Shown here in pieces: positions 9,753 to 19,435 of a stretch of DNA of 19,659 nucleotides. The stretch is taken from positions 1 through 19,659 of the forward strand of contig JADGJL010000251.1 in NCBI GenBank assembly GCA_027600665.1, read 5' to 3'. Each line of letters opens with the position of its first letter. Within the stretch, counting starts at the first letter, position 1. The notes under the pieces were generated by a model that saw only the letters and a list, made by a program, of their open reading frames with translations, had not been told where the DNA came from and searched no databases. The translations under genes and the position numbers were made by a program. The stretch is from Irineochytrium annulatum (lineage: Eukaryota > Chytridiomycota > Chytridiomycetes > Chytridiales > Chytridiaceae).

Positions 9753-10880
9753 TTAAGCATTTCTGAACAAACTGCTAAGATCCGACTTATCCACCTCATC
9801 ATGCCAGATAACCTTAGGCTTCATGCTCGAAGGCGCAAGCTCCGGCCAATGCGACCCGATGCTCTCCAGCAACGCCTTAGCAAGCAGTTTGTTCCCCTTC
9901 GCTGTCAAATGCAACCCGTCGCTCAGCAAGTCCTTCACAGCCTCCATCTCATACAGCGCATTCACCTTCCCTTTGCCCAGAAACACCTCCCAAGTGTCCA
10001 CAACGACCAGGTTGGCGCCCCACTCGCCACGAACTTCACTTGCGACAGCCAGCGCGGCGTCGCGGTACGACATGGTGCGCTCGACCGTGCGATCCACGGG
10101 GCGTCCTTTATCTTTGCACTGTACACCCCATCGGGACGGATCTACGGGCGGTGGTGTGATGAGGACCGCTTTCGCGCCAGGGGCCTCTTTGGCAAGCGTG
10201 GCGAGCATGGCCTTGATATTCTCCTTGTATCGCGGTATGGTGACGGGCTGTCGGGGGTTCGCGTCGGGGAGGACGGCGTCGTTGGCGCCGAGGAAGAGGG
10301 TCATGAGAAGGATCTTCGGCGGTGTTTTGGAGGAGGGGGAGTGAGGGAGGGTGGTGCGGAGGACTTCGGGGAGAATCTCGCGGCACCATTCGGTGTTGAA
10401 GCCTGTGGATCGTGCATCTGAGTCAGATCGCCGGGACACGATGAGGAAGTGAAGAGAGGCTGGACGTACCGGAGTATCCCCTGTTGATGATGTCGATCTT
10501 GCGGATGTATGCATGAGCCAGATGCACCCCCCATCCCGAGATATCCGGGTTAAATCCCCACTGGATTCATGGACCACCATCAGCAACGCTGTTCGCGCGA
10601 AAACAAGAAAATGAAGAAATATATATACCTGAGTGATGGAGTCCCCGAACAAGACGAACTGATCAAGCGCAAGCGACGGCATGCTGACTTTGAGCAGCTC
10701 GCGATTCCCCGAGCTGGACGGTTTTATTGAGGGAGAGTTGACAAACCCCTTTCTGAACCCCTTCATGTTGTCGAAGAGCCGCTCGTGCGGGCTCAGGTAG
10801 AAAGAGACCGTCATCAGCGCGATGAAGAACGTCGAGCTGCGCAACAGGGACTGGTAGATGGACGCATGGGACGGTGCCAT
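9753..10880 (-). CDS. IAH1: GDSL/SGNH esterase, isoamyl acetate-hydrolysing family, with N-terminal membrane segment
   Basis: Exons on the minus strand are 10880-10629, 10560-10470 and 10402-9753, giving 330 residues. Introns are 10561-10628 and 10403-10469. It is a serine hydrolase acting on short-chain esters. All SGNH blocks are present: Ser81 in FGDSIT, the Gly115 block in RGYSGFNTEW, Asn155 in FLGANDA, and Asp276/His279 in DGLHL. Yeast Iah1 starts almost directly at the GDS block, and the internal ATG at 10682 would give such a form (264 residues). However, the 66 codons upstream are open, in frame, rich in G/C at third positions, and encode a hydrophobic segment (SSTFFIALMTVSFYL, about residues 15-29). 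I therefore prefer ATG 10880; another in-frame ATG lies at 10901. The start lies only 64 bp past the stop of the RCC1-like gene on the same strand. Confidence 0.88.
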   Translation of the reverse strand: MAPSHASIYQSLLRSSTFFIALMTVSFYLSPHERLFDNMKGFRKGFVNSPSIKPSSSGNRELLKVSMPSLALDQFVLFGDSITQVYIFLHFLVFARTALLMVVHESSGDLTRISRDGGCIWLMHTSARSTSSTGDTPVRPASLHFLIVSRRSDSDARSTGFNTEWCREILPEVLRTTLPHSPSSKTPPKILLMTLFLGANDAVLPDANPRQPVTIPRYKENIKAMLATLAKEAPGAKAVLITPPPVDPSRWGVQCKDKGRPVDRTVERTMSYRDAALAVASEVRGEWGANLVVVDTWEVFLGKGKVNALYEMEAVKDLLSDGLHLTAKGNKLLAKALLESIGSHWPELAPSSMKPKVIWHDEVDKSDLSSLFRNA

Positions 10881-10944
10881 CTCTATGGTCCTGAATTTCA
10901 TGTCTTTTATCTGAAGATCCCCGACTATCCCCGCCCATATATTT

Positions 10945-12922
10945 TCATCTCGTCGCAAGGAAGCAATGATCCCATCCGACGCAGCCCGTGAGTGCGCCCG
11001 ACACGATCAGGTGCTCGCCGACCTCCTCGTCGCGCATGATCGCGGCCTCAAGGTCTCGCATCGAATAGAAATAGGCGGCACCGGACTTCGTGATGATCAT
11101 CGCTCCCATGGGCCCATGTCGAACGGTTGCGACGGGCTCTTTCATGAAGGACGTCTTCGAGACTTCCCCCGTCTCCTTGAACCAGTATAAATCACCGTTC
11201 GCTGAAAAATATATTGTCAGTCATGGCGTTATAACAAGCAAAGTGACCAACCGTGATGAAGAACGCCGCTCCCGTCTACATGCAAAGAAAGGCAATTAGC
11301 ATCGTTTTACCGATTTTGTTCAAGAGAAATACCGTTAAGAAGGAACACCGTCTTGACCTCCTTCGCCTCAATCCCAGCATGATCGCAGTGCACCGTATAC
11401 GACGGCGCTTCCTCATACGCCCCCTTCACATCGTCCATCTCCTTGTAAAACGGATACCCCGGCGTCGACCTTATAGCATTATCCCTTCTCATCCCATAAA
11501 CCTTGATCGCGGCGCTCGCCTTCCCGTCCGCCCCCGACTCTGAGCCGACAACAATCGCCGCATCCATGGAAGCCTCCACCATGCTCACACCCCCCGTGAA
11601 CCTGAGCGCGTCGATAAGGATTAACGGCGTGGTCGCCTTGATGTACGTCCGTGTCCCTGAGACGCATCTGGAGAGGTAGCCCCAGATGTAGACTTCGGGT
11701 GGGGTTGAGCCGGGTGCTGAGGTGGTTTCGGGCTCGGCGGTGACGAGGCTGATACAGCCGGAGGCTTTGACCGATAGGACGCGCCGGCCGACTTGTTGGA
11801 AGAATGAGATCGGGGTCGGTTGCGAGTCATAGCGCTCTGTGCCGTCGCCTGCGAGGTAGAGAATAAGCAGGGTGAGATCACAAAGTAACCGTTGCAAGCT
11901 ATACCTTGTAAAGCGGCACCCCAGCTCCACGCGACCCCGGTCGATGTGAGCACCATGGTGTGAAAATCCCCACATGCCACGTCCACGATGTCCGCCCCGT
12001 CCGGCCTTAAACCCTCCTTCGTCGTCAAAATATCCGCCCCGTCGGGCTTTGGAACCTCCTTCCCTGGCTCCTCGCTCCCAAAGCCCTCCTGCCTTAAGCT
12101 ATTCTTCGTCGCTCCCTCGCCAGCCTCCTTAACCTTCGCCTCTTTTCCGTTAACGTCCTTCGTCTCGCTCTCCTCTTTTTCCCTCCTTGCCGTCTCCTTC
12201 TCCTCCACTACCGGCAGATTCGTCGACGTCGCGCCCGTGTAACTCGACAGCGGTCCCGTCAGTATCGGCACGGCCGACGGTATCTCGACGACGTCCATGT
12301 CCTCCTCCTCTGACGTAAAGAGCGAAAAGGACGCGCCTTGGGCGTCAACAATATGACCCGCCTGGCTATAGTAGTTGGAGCCCCAGCAATAGGCCAGCCC
12401 TTGGGAGGTGCGAGGGTGCTTGATAATGGCGATAGAGTGGTGGGCCTGTTGATATGAGCACGGTTAATCAAGACCCGTCGAGGAACAATGAGGTTGAGCT
12501 CACACCGCAGGCCAGCGCGCGTACTTATTCGAATACAACCAGCAGGACATTAGGCCGACGTCAAGATGGATGACAATAAGAACGCCTACTTTCACACCCA
12601 TCCAGAAGTTCAATCGGCGTCGGCATACTTTTCGCGTCAAGGCCTAACTTCCATAAGCAATGCGCCCACTACGTCGATTTCAACCTCCCAGACCGAGCTT
12701 CCCTTCATTCCCGTCCCCCCACGCGAAAACCCGCGAAACGGATGTTGCGGGTAGCGGCAAGGATCCCAACGAGGATGTTACCGGGCCCCCCTTGGTCGAC
12801 GGCGCCGGCGTCGCAAACCATGCGGGCGGCGGGGAGAGCTTCGACTTCTTGGATCGCGTCGATGTGGATTTGCACCGGACGAACAGCGACCGATGGAAGG
12901 TGAGGGCAGTTGTCGCTCGCAT
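10945..12922 (-). CDS. RCC1-repeat protein with predicted mitochondrial presequence (FMP25/RCC1L-like)
   Basis: Exons on the minus strand are 12922-12685, 12643-12590, 12523-12504, 12445-11905, 11848-11333, 11275-11252 and 11201-10945, giving 549 residues. It forms a beta-propeller of RCC1 repeats: FAWGDGNEGKLGLGG, then IRALACGAHHSIAII, YCWGSNYYSQAG, VDVACGDFHTMVLTSTG, AWSWGAALQGDG and VYIWGYLS. The later blades are degenerate. The N-terminus (MRATTALTFHRSLFVRCKS) is rich in Arg and Ser and free of acidic residues, as in a mitochondrial targeting peptide. Length and targeting recall yeast Fmp25 and mammalian RCC1L, which act in mitochondrial biogenesis; this orthology is inference. A charged Glu/Lys-rich insert (about 185-250) splits the propeller and contains a duplicated PDGADI. 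Two microexons (20 and 24 nt) are needed to rebuild the repeats. It is divergent from UFD2. Confidence 0.85.
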
Positions 12923-12976
12923 TTCACGGCGTCTTTTTATATCGCGCTGGAATCAAGGTTGAATCGCCAGGATACG
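12923..12976. promoter_or_regulatory. 54-bp bidirectional promoter/5' UTR between RCC1-like gene and UFD2
   Basis: Only 54 bp separate the two divergent start codons. The stretch contains a TTTTATAT element at 12935-12942 followed by GC-rich sequence. Either transcription starts within this gap with very short leaders, or each transcript starts inside the other gene's coding DNA. Confidence 0.6.
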
Positions 12977-15900
12977 ATGGATAACCCGGAGCACAATGAG
13001 CTCGATCCTGACAGGGTATGTTGATATTGCATTCCGTAAGAGGGGAAACCGAGGTTTACATAATCTCACCGCGCCAGATTCGCGCGAAACGCCTGGCGAA
13101 GATGGCCGCAATGTCGTCCTCATCTGCCGCCACATCGTCGTCCTCGGGGTCTACTCCCGTGGCATCTCCAGCGCCCGCTGCCGCCAAGGTGGCAGTTCCC
13201 GTTGTGAAGCCGGTACCGAAGCCCGCGAGTTCAGCCATGGATGTTGATCCTAAGGTTGAGTGATCTTGCTTATGAACCCGTGGTGTTCGCATGCTTACGC
13301 TACCTTAATCTCGCAAGCCACCGACGCCTGTTGTGAACTCGAGACCTTCACCTTCCACGTCTGCGGCGCAAAGAGTCGTTACTCAATTCCTGAACGTATC
13401 AGATGAGGACTGGGAGCATCAGACAGTGGCATACATATTTCAAGTGGAGCTAAATGTACGTTAACCATACCTGCGACACATTGAAGGCATAACATGTGGT
13501 TTTAGGAAATCAGCGCGAGGACCAAATCGTACACTCACCTCCCCTCCCTCGTCGCCGACCTTCAGTCCGACGGCCTCCCACTCCGCTTTTCCGCCTCCAT
13601 CCTCGACCTCGTCGTCACGAACCGACTGTCCCGCCCGGAGAACGAGCATAGCTCCGAGCCCATCCTCTTCGAGTACCTCATCTCTTGCTGGAAGCGGTGT
13701 AACGAGGCCCAGCGGCGTCTGCGGCAGGTCGTAGAGAAGGCCGGGGTTGCGGGCGGGGCTGCGGAGGTGGAGAAGGTGGAGGTGGCGGTGAAGAGGCGGT
13801 CGCCAATGTTTGAAAGCGTACGCACGCTGGTGGTCAGCTACGCGGGGCTGGTGGTGACACCGGGGATGGCGGAGAGCTTTCCGCAACGGGCGGATGCGTT
13901 GACGGAGGGGGCGGGTGTTATTGCGAGGAAGTTGCTTCTGGATCCGTTCACGTCAGATGAGGAGCTGCCGAGGGAGTTTTTGGTGGCGTTCATGGCGAGG
14001 TTTGATGGGGATGGGCTGGATGAGATTTTAGTTCCCATTGTGAATAAGATTGTGAACGAAATGAGGCTTTCGAACATTACGAAGGATTTCCAAGCGCCGA
14101 TTCGGGTTGGTGCATTACTTTCCTTGAAAGCAATGTTACTAATCTCTGCAAAAGGCGTTGACGACTCTGGTTACGTTCAAAAGCGTCGGAATTTTGTTGG
14201 TTGGAATGCGGAGTTGGTGCCCGCCAAATCTGACCGCGAAGACCATCGAGATCTTGACAATCCTGGGTCCGTTCTTCTCAAGAACTGGGGCCTTCCCGGA
14301 CACAGACGCTACGCTCAGCACGACATACTTCTCCAGCTCGGACGTGTTCTCCGAGTCGGATAATGGCGGGGATTATGAGTCATCGTTGGGGACGAGGACA
14401 AGGGACAACGTCAGGAGCTCTCAAGCGAGCCTTCGGAACGTCATCGCAACGACACAGACAAGTTTGCACAACATGGTGATGCCCATCATCAAATCCGGAG
14501 CGGAAGGACGCGATGGATTTTTGCGGTTTTTGTCGAAGGCGATTCAGCTGAATTATCCTCGTGGGAGGATGCAGGTAAGGTCGCCAATGTGTCGCACAAG
14601 TTGATTCCATATTAGGTTGACCGAAATATTGTCTCGACGGACGGCTTCCTCTTTAACATCATGAAAGTCTGCTTAAAGCTCGCAGAACCCTTCACGGACC
14701 CTCGTTTCTCGAAACTCCATCTGATCGACCCTTCGTTTTACATCCGAACTGAGCCGTTGCTCCCGTTGAAGGAAGGCACTACGCTCATCAACGCGGACAA
14801 AGACGCCTTCGAGGCGTATCAGAAATCGTGGAACGAGCAACACGGCTCCACGGCGAAGGAGATTAACTTTGTCACGAACGTTTTCTTCCTGACCATGGCG
14901 AGCCACCACTACGGCTTGTTGTCTTCGATTCGAAACTATTCTAATTTTGCGCGACAATTGGGCGAGATGAAGAAGGAGATGGAGCGATTTAAGGCTGAGC
15001 GGGACTCTGGAGCGTGGGAAACGTTAAACCCCATGCAGAAGGCGACGAACGAGCAGCAGCTGCGACGCCTACAGACGGAGCTGGACACGTATATTGGATA
15101 TCGGCTGTTGATTGAGACAAACGTCTTGGACAATGCCGGGATTGATCAGACACTGCGGTTTTATAACCTGGTCATTGTGTGGTTGTTGAAGGTCGCGGCG
15201 GGGAAGGACGGGATTGCTTGGGACAGGCTTATGCGGGGCGATGCGCAGGGTGTACAGCTGTTCCCATTGCCGGAGGAGGTGAATAAGGCGTACGCGACGC
15301 TGCCCGAGTGGATTCTGGAGGACATCTTCGAGTTCAACCTCTTCGTTGTTCGGTATGTTCACTTTGCATAACCGGCGGCGCGTTCTGACTATTTTTCCTG
15401 CAGGTATAAGCCGCGGACATTCGAAAATACCCCGCGGGACGAGATTTTGACTTTCAGTCTGGCCTTGTTGAAGAGCCCTGGCTACATGAAGAACCCTCAC
15501 CTCCGGAACAAGATCGTCGAGATGCTGTACTATTACACCTTGCCGTTGTATCAGATGCCGAATGGTGATCCGACGGGACCGCGATTAGACATGGTGTTTG
15601 GGACGCACCCGTTCGCGCGCGAGTACCTCGTGCAAGCGATGATCAAATATTATATCGGTATATTGCCCATCAGTTTGCTTGGGCGGGTGATGTGGCTTAC
15701 GTGCATTAAGATGTGGAGCACACGGGCTTGTCTTCGGCTTTTTATGAGAAGTTTAGCGTGCGGTATCATATCTCGCAGATCTTGAAGGCGATTTGGGAGG
15801 ACCCGCAGCATAGGATGATGGTGATAAAGGAGTCGAGGTCAGCCTGCTGAATTCATTTGGTTTGTATTAATTGTAGATGATCAGGAATGAAGAGCAGTTC

Positions 15901-17004
15901 ATCAAGTTCGCGAACCATTTGATGAACGACACGACATATCTGCTCGATGAAAGCTTGAACAAGCTGACGGAAATCCACAAGATCCAGGACGAGATGGGCG
16001 ACGCGACGCGATGGGGTGCGCTAACACCTGTAAGCGTTAGTTTGTTAAAAGCGAAGTCTGACAATTACACTTAGCAACAACAACAGGAAAAAGAGAAGTC
16101 TCTTCGGGAGTACGAGCGGCATGCGAGTTCTACGATATCGTTGGGGAATGAGACTGTTCACATGTTCCAGTATCTCACGGCGGAGGAGGCCATCGTTACC
16201 CCCTTCATGGCGACTTACATTGTTGAGCGTCTCGCTGCGATGTTGGATTATAATTTGACGGCCCTGGTTGGACCTCGTTGCACAGAATTAAAGGTGAATG
16301 CGAGCTTCGGAATTCCTCTGACTTTGAATACAGGTTAAGAACCCGGAAAAGTATCGCTTCAATCCGCGAAAGCTTTTGACCCAAATTGTCGACATCTTCT
16401 TACACCTGGCACACCGATCGGAGTTTGTACAAGCCGTTGCAAAAGATGGACGGTCATACAGCAAGGAGACATTTTTAAGGGCGAAGACCATTTTGTTAAA
16501 GAACGCCCTAAAGAGCAATGCAAGTCAACCTTTGGCTAGTTAAGATTTCTGACTTCACTATTTTAGGACGAGGTGAAGGCTCTGGAAGCTTTTGTGCGAG
16601 CGGTTGAGGATTACTTGAAGAACGAGAAGGAGGAAGAGGAGGAACTCGGAGACATTCCTGATGAATTTTTAGGTAACGTTTCGAAACGTAACGTTGGTAT
16701 TGAAGGCAAATCGCAGATCCTTTGTTGGCGCATTTGATGGAGGACCCCGTTATTTTGCCGACATCCAACACGACGGTCGACCGGTCAACCATCATCACCC
16801 AGCTGCTGTCAACCCCGAAAGATCCTTTCAACAGGCAGCCGTTAACAGCCGACATGCTTATACCCAGTAAGCATCACATTGATTTGTGGCGAAGAACAAT
16901 ATGCTGACTTTTATCCAGATACTGAGTTGAAGGCGCAAATCGACGAGTGGAAGAGGAGTAAGAAGACGAAAAGCAATCAGGGGAGCGCGATGGACATGTC
17001 ATGA
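12977..17004 (+). CDS. UFD2: Ubiquitin conjugation factor E4, U-box ubiquitin-chain elongation factor
   Basis: Fourteen exons: 12977-13015, 13078-13254, 13318-13455, 13506-14105, 14155-14574, 14616-15352, 15404-15657, 15711-15837, 15885-16029, 16075-16293, 16334-16519, 16567-16672, 16717-16866 and 16919-17004, giving 1127 residues. UFD2 extends ubiquitin chains on substrates together with Cdc48 in the ubiquitin-fusion degradation pathway. The N-terminus has IRAKRLAKM. The Ufd2p core (about 100-1010) shows NDTTYLLDESLNKLTEIH, LVGPRCTELKVKNPEKYRFNP and related blocks. The C-terminal U-box (about 1048-1115) reads DPLLAHLMEDPVILPTSNTT, then STPKDPFNRQPL. The N-terminal 70 residues are low-complexity Ser/Ala/Pro. 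Introns are 40-63 bp; the one at 16520-16566 has a GC donor. The exon joins were chosen by phase and by continuity of these motifs. Confidence 0.95.
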
Positions 17005-17164
17005 TATGACGAGCATGGCTTAGTAAATAGGAGTTGGGGCAAAAGCAAGTAAAGTCAGCCACGGACGACAGCCCCATCTTTCTCATCCATGGGGCTTAGC
17101 CCTTTTATGGCGGGTCAGACAGGCATGCGCGGCGGAGTCTGGAATACTTCTCGCGATTTCTCCA
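17005..17164 (+). promoter_or_regulatory. Short tandem intergenic region, UFD2 3' end and promoter of the mucin-like gene
   Basis: Only 160 bp separate the UFD2 stop from the next ATG on the same strand, so terminator and promoter must be compressed here. An out-of-frame ATG at 17089 opens a frame that overlaps the downstream gene's start. If the transcript began before it, it would act as an overlapping upstream ORF, so transcription probably starts after 17089. No clear TATA box is seen. Confidence 0.4.
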
Positions 17165-19183
17165 ATGTCATCATCATCCAAACCGTCCATCTTCGGCCCG
17201 CCCGGAGCGCCGGCGTCCTCCGCGCCGTCGTCAGACTCGAAGGATCAGTCCATGTTCGGCTCACCGCCCGCAAGCAACCGGGACTCGAAGGACCTGTCCA
17301 TCTTCGGCGCACCTCCGACCGCAGCGCCCGCTTCGCATGCGAAAGAGCTGTTCGGCGCTCGCCCCACGAGCGACCCGGGGTCGTCGAGCCCTCCGGTGTC
17401 ATCGGCGGCCCCGCCATCATCTGCGTCAAGGGATGTGGACCTGCCTCCGAGCTCAGGCCAGGATTGGGCTTCCCAGGCCCCCGCATATCCAATGATTGTG
17501 AACGGGACCATTCATCCGCAATACTTCCCTCAGCAGTACATTCAATCCACCCCGCAATCCCAGTCGTATATCCATGCAAGCCCTCCTCCGACGAGCGCAT
17601 CGGATTCCTCCAACTTTGAAGTATACCACCACCCTTCGGATCCCTACGGACCGCAATCCGGCTATGACCAGCAGGGCGGCAACGGATATATGTTTAACGG
17701 GCCTTTCGCTGTTTCCACTGGCGCCGGCGAGCCGCAGTATAATGGGGCTGGAGGGTTCACGATCACACCTCAAGGGCACATCGCGGTGCAGCGGGATTTG
17801 GCGCGGGGCATGTCGGATGAGACAGTGGCAGAGACGCCTGCGGTGCCGCCGCAGAAGCCGATCGAGGTGCAGCCCAGTCGAAAGCGGGGCGCCATGGGGC
17901 TTTGGATGCCGGATTTGGAGGACCCTTCGTCCAAGAAGAAAAGGGTGAACATGCTGTGGATTGCGATCGTGGCCGTTGTGGTGCTGGGTGTGGTTGGGGG
18001 CGGTGTCGCGGCGGGGTTGGCCATGCGGGCGAAATCGGGCAACTCAAACAACAGCAACGACTCAACAAATGGTGTGACGAATGGGACGACGGTGGTGAAC
18101 GGGACGACGACGTCGTGGATTGCGTCGTCGGGTACGACCACGCTGGTGTTGACCTCCGGTGCAAAGACGAGCGATCGGGGATCGCCAACGTCAAATGACC
18201 CTTCGAGCTCCACATCGGTTCCGCCGAGCTCCACACCGGTCACGTCAGGGAGACGCACGATTACGCCGCCGCCAGTTATTCCAACCTCGACAACACCTAG
18301 AACCATCCCCACATCATCGACTTCGCCTCCGCCATCGACTACTCCGATCACCACGACTTCGACTCCGCAGCCTCCGACTTCCACGACTTCTCCGCCACCG
18401 CCGATAACGACAACGACAACCATCACACCGCCGCCCTCCTCGTCAACTACTGAGCCGCCTGTAACGACGGTCATTCCGCCGCCATTCACTACCTCGACTC
18501 CGCCGCCGCCAACAACGCCACCTCCTCCATCGACCGTCATTATCTCGCCTCGATCGTCCGTCCCTACCATCTCGACCGTCTCTAGCGTCGTGTCTCCGGT
18601 GACCTCCATCACAGCACCAACCACCTCCTCAGTGCCTACGCTCCCCGCGACATCGCCCACGACCATTGTAGCGGGCTCGATTCTCCAGAAGCGAGATTTT
18701 GCGGTGCAAAAGGACGAGGCGCCCTTGGTAGAGTTGGTGGCATTCGCGGCGCAGCCCCCGCGCAGGAATAAGGTCTCGTCGACGTTGAGGGCTAGCGGGA
18801 CTTCCCGCATGTCCACAAGGGTCCCGACGTCGACGATTAAGCCGCACGCGACAACTTTTCATCTCAAATCGGGACTGACGTCGTTGTGCGCCGCTAAGCC
18901 TGATGGGGAGGGGGCAGTTCGCTTCGACGCGCCGTGCCCTGCACAGGCGTTCTCGATCGATAAGTCCGGGGTGTGGAAGGCGGCGGATGGGAGTTATTGT
19001 CTGCAGCTGAAGCGGGGCGTGTTGAGCTATATCAAAGGCGACAAATGCAGTGGCGGGTGGGAGGTGTCGGGGAGTGCGGTGAAGCAAGGGAGCTTTTGCT
19101 TGGAGGTCGTCGAGGCTGGGAAGGAGGCTTCGGTGGGGAATTGTAAGAGTTCAAAGCCGGGGCAGAAGTTTTTGGAGGTGTAG
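17165..19183 (+). CDS. Type II membrane protein with FG-like repeats, mucin-like stalk and Cys-rich C-terminal domain
   Basis: A single uninterrupted frame of 672 residues; I do not recognise a named family. Residues 1-67 hold four SxFGxPP-like repeats (Phe at 10, 31, 47 and 63), two within DSKDxSxFGxPP blocks 16 residues apart. A Pro/Ser/Tyr/Gln-rich region follows. One hydrophobic segment (about 263-287, LWIAIVAVVVLGVVGGGVAA) comes just after SSKKKRVN. There is no N-terminal signal peptide, so the positive-inside rule predicts N-in/C-out. Outside lie NxT sequons (NGTT) and about 230 residues of Ser/Thr/Pro, likely O-glycosylated. After a dibasic LQKRDF site (possible Kex2 cleavage) comes a C-terminal domain (about 560-672) with six Cys and a ricin-B-like ending (CLEVVEAGKEASVGNCKSS). 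This suggests a cell-surface or wall protein; its role is unknown. It is the only intact gene here without introns. Confidence 0.82.
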   Translation: MSSSSKPSIFGPPGAPASSAPSSDSKDQSMFGSPPASNRDSKDLSIFGAPPTAAPASHAKELFGARPTSDPGSSSPPVSSAAPPSSASRDVDLPPSSGQDWASQAPAYPMIVNGTIHPQYFPQQYIQSTPQSQSYIHASPPPTSASDSSNFEVYHHPSDPYGPQSGYDQQGGNGYMFNGPFAVSTGAGEPQYNGAGGFTITPQGHIAVQRDLARGMSDETVAETPAVPPQKPIEVQPSRKRGAMGLWMPDLEDPSSKKKRVNMLWIAIVAVVVLGVVGGGVAAGLAMRAKSGNSNNSNDSTNGVTNGTTVVNGTTTSWIASSGTTTLVLTSGAKTSDRGSPTSNDPSSSTSVPPSSTPVTSGRRTITPPPVIPTSTTPRTIPTSSTSPPPSTTPITTTSTPQPPTSTTSPPPPITTTTTITPPPSSSTTEPPVTTVIPPPFTTSTPPPPTTPPPPSTVIISPRSSVPTISTVSSVVSPVTSITAPTTSSVPTLPATSPTTIVAGSILQKRDFAVQKDEAPLVELVAFAAQPPRRNKVSSTLRASGTSRMSTRVPTSTIKPHATTFHLKSGLTSLCAAKPDGEGAVRFDAPCPAQAFSIDKSGVWKAADGSYCLQLKRGVLSYIKGDKCSGGWEVSGSAVKQGSFCLEVVEAGKEASVGNCKSSKPGQKFLEV

Positions 19184-19435
19184 ATATTTATGTCCTTAAT
19201 TTTTGTGGATTTGTTTTGGGTGTCTGAAGTGGTTAAGTCATCACCCTTTGGAATGCTCAACTTTTTAAATTTATGCATGATTGCGGTCTTCTTGTTTTAC
19301 TGGTTCTGTTGCTTTTTTTTTGGTGGATTGCATTTTTATTTAATTTGACAAGGCTTTTATTTGAGATGCAACACCGTCAAATAAGTGAGGGAGACTGTTC
19401 AATAAAGGGAGAGATGCAGTACACATAAGACTTGG
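19184..19435. other. 3' flank of the mucin-like gene
   Basis: This AT-rich DNA contains several T runs (for example 19313-19321). It holds no coding character beyond the AATAAA noted separately. Confidence 0.5.
19401..19406 (+). terminator. Candidate poly(A) signal AATAAA for the mucin-like gene
   Basis: A canonical AATAAA hexamer lies 218 bp past the stop codon, in AT-rich DNA and before the candidate minus-strand exon at 19436. Fungal genes often lack a strict hexamer, so this is suggestive only. Confidence 0.35.

Noticed and set aside
17770..18816. 348-residue minus-strand open frame rich in Gly and Val
   Set aside because: It mirrors the Thr/Ser/Pro codon repeats of the mucin-like stalk; the Gly/Val runs are the reverse complement of ACC/TCC/ACG codons. 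The plus frame has a start, a membrane span and a conserved-looking C-terminus.
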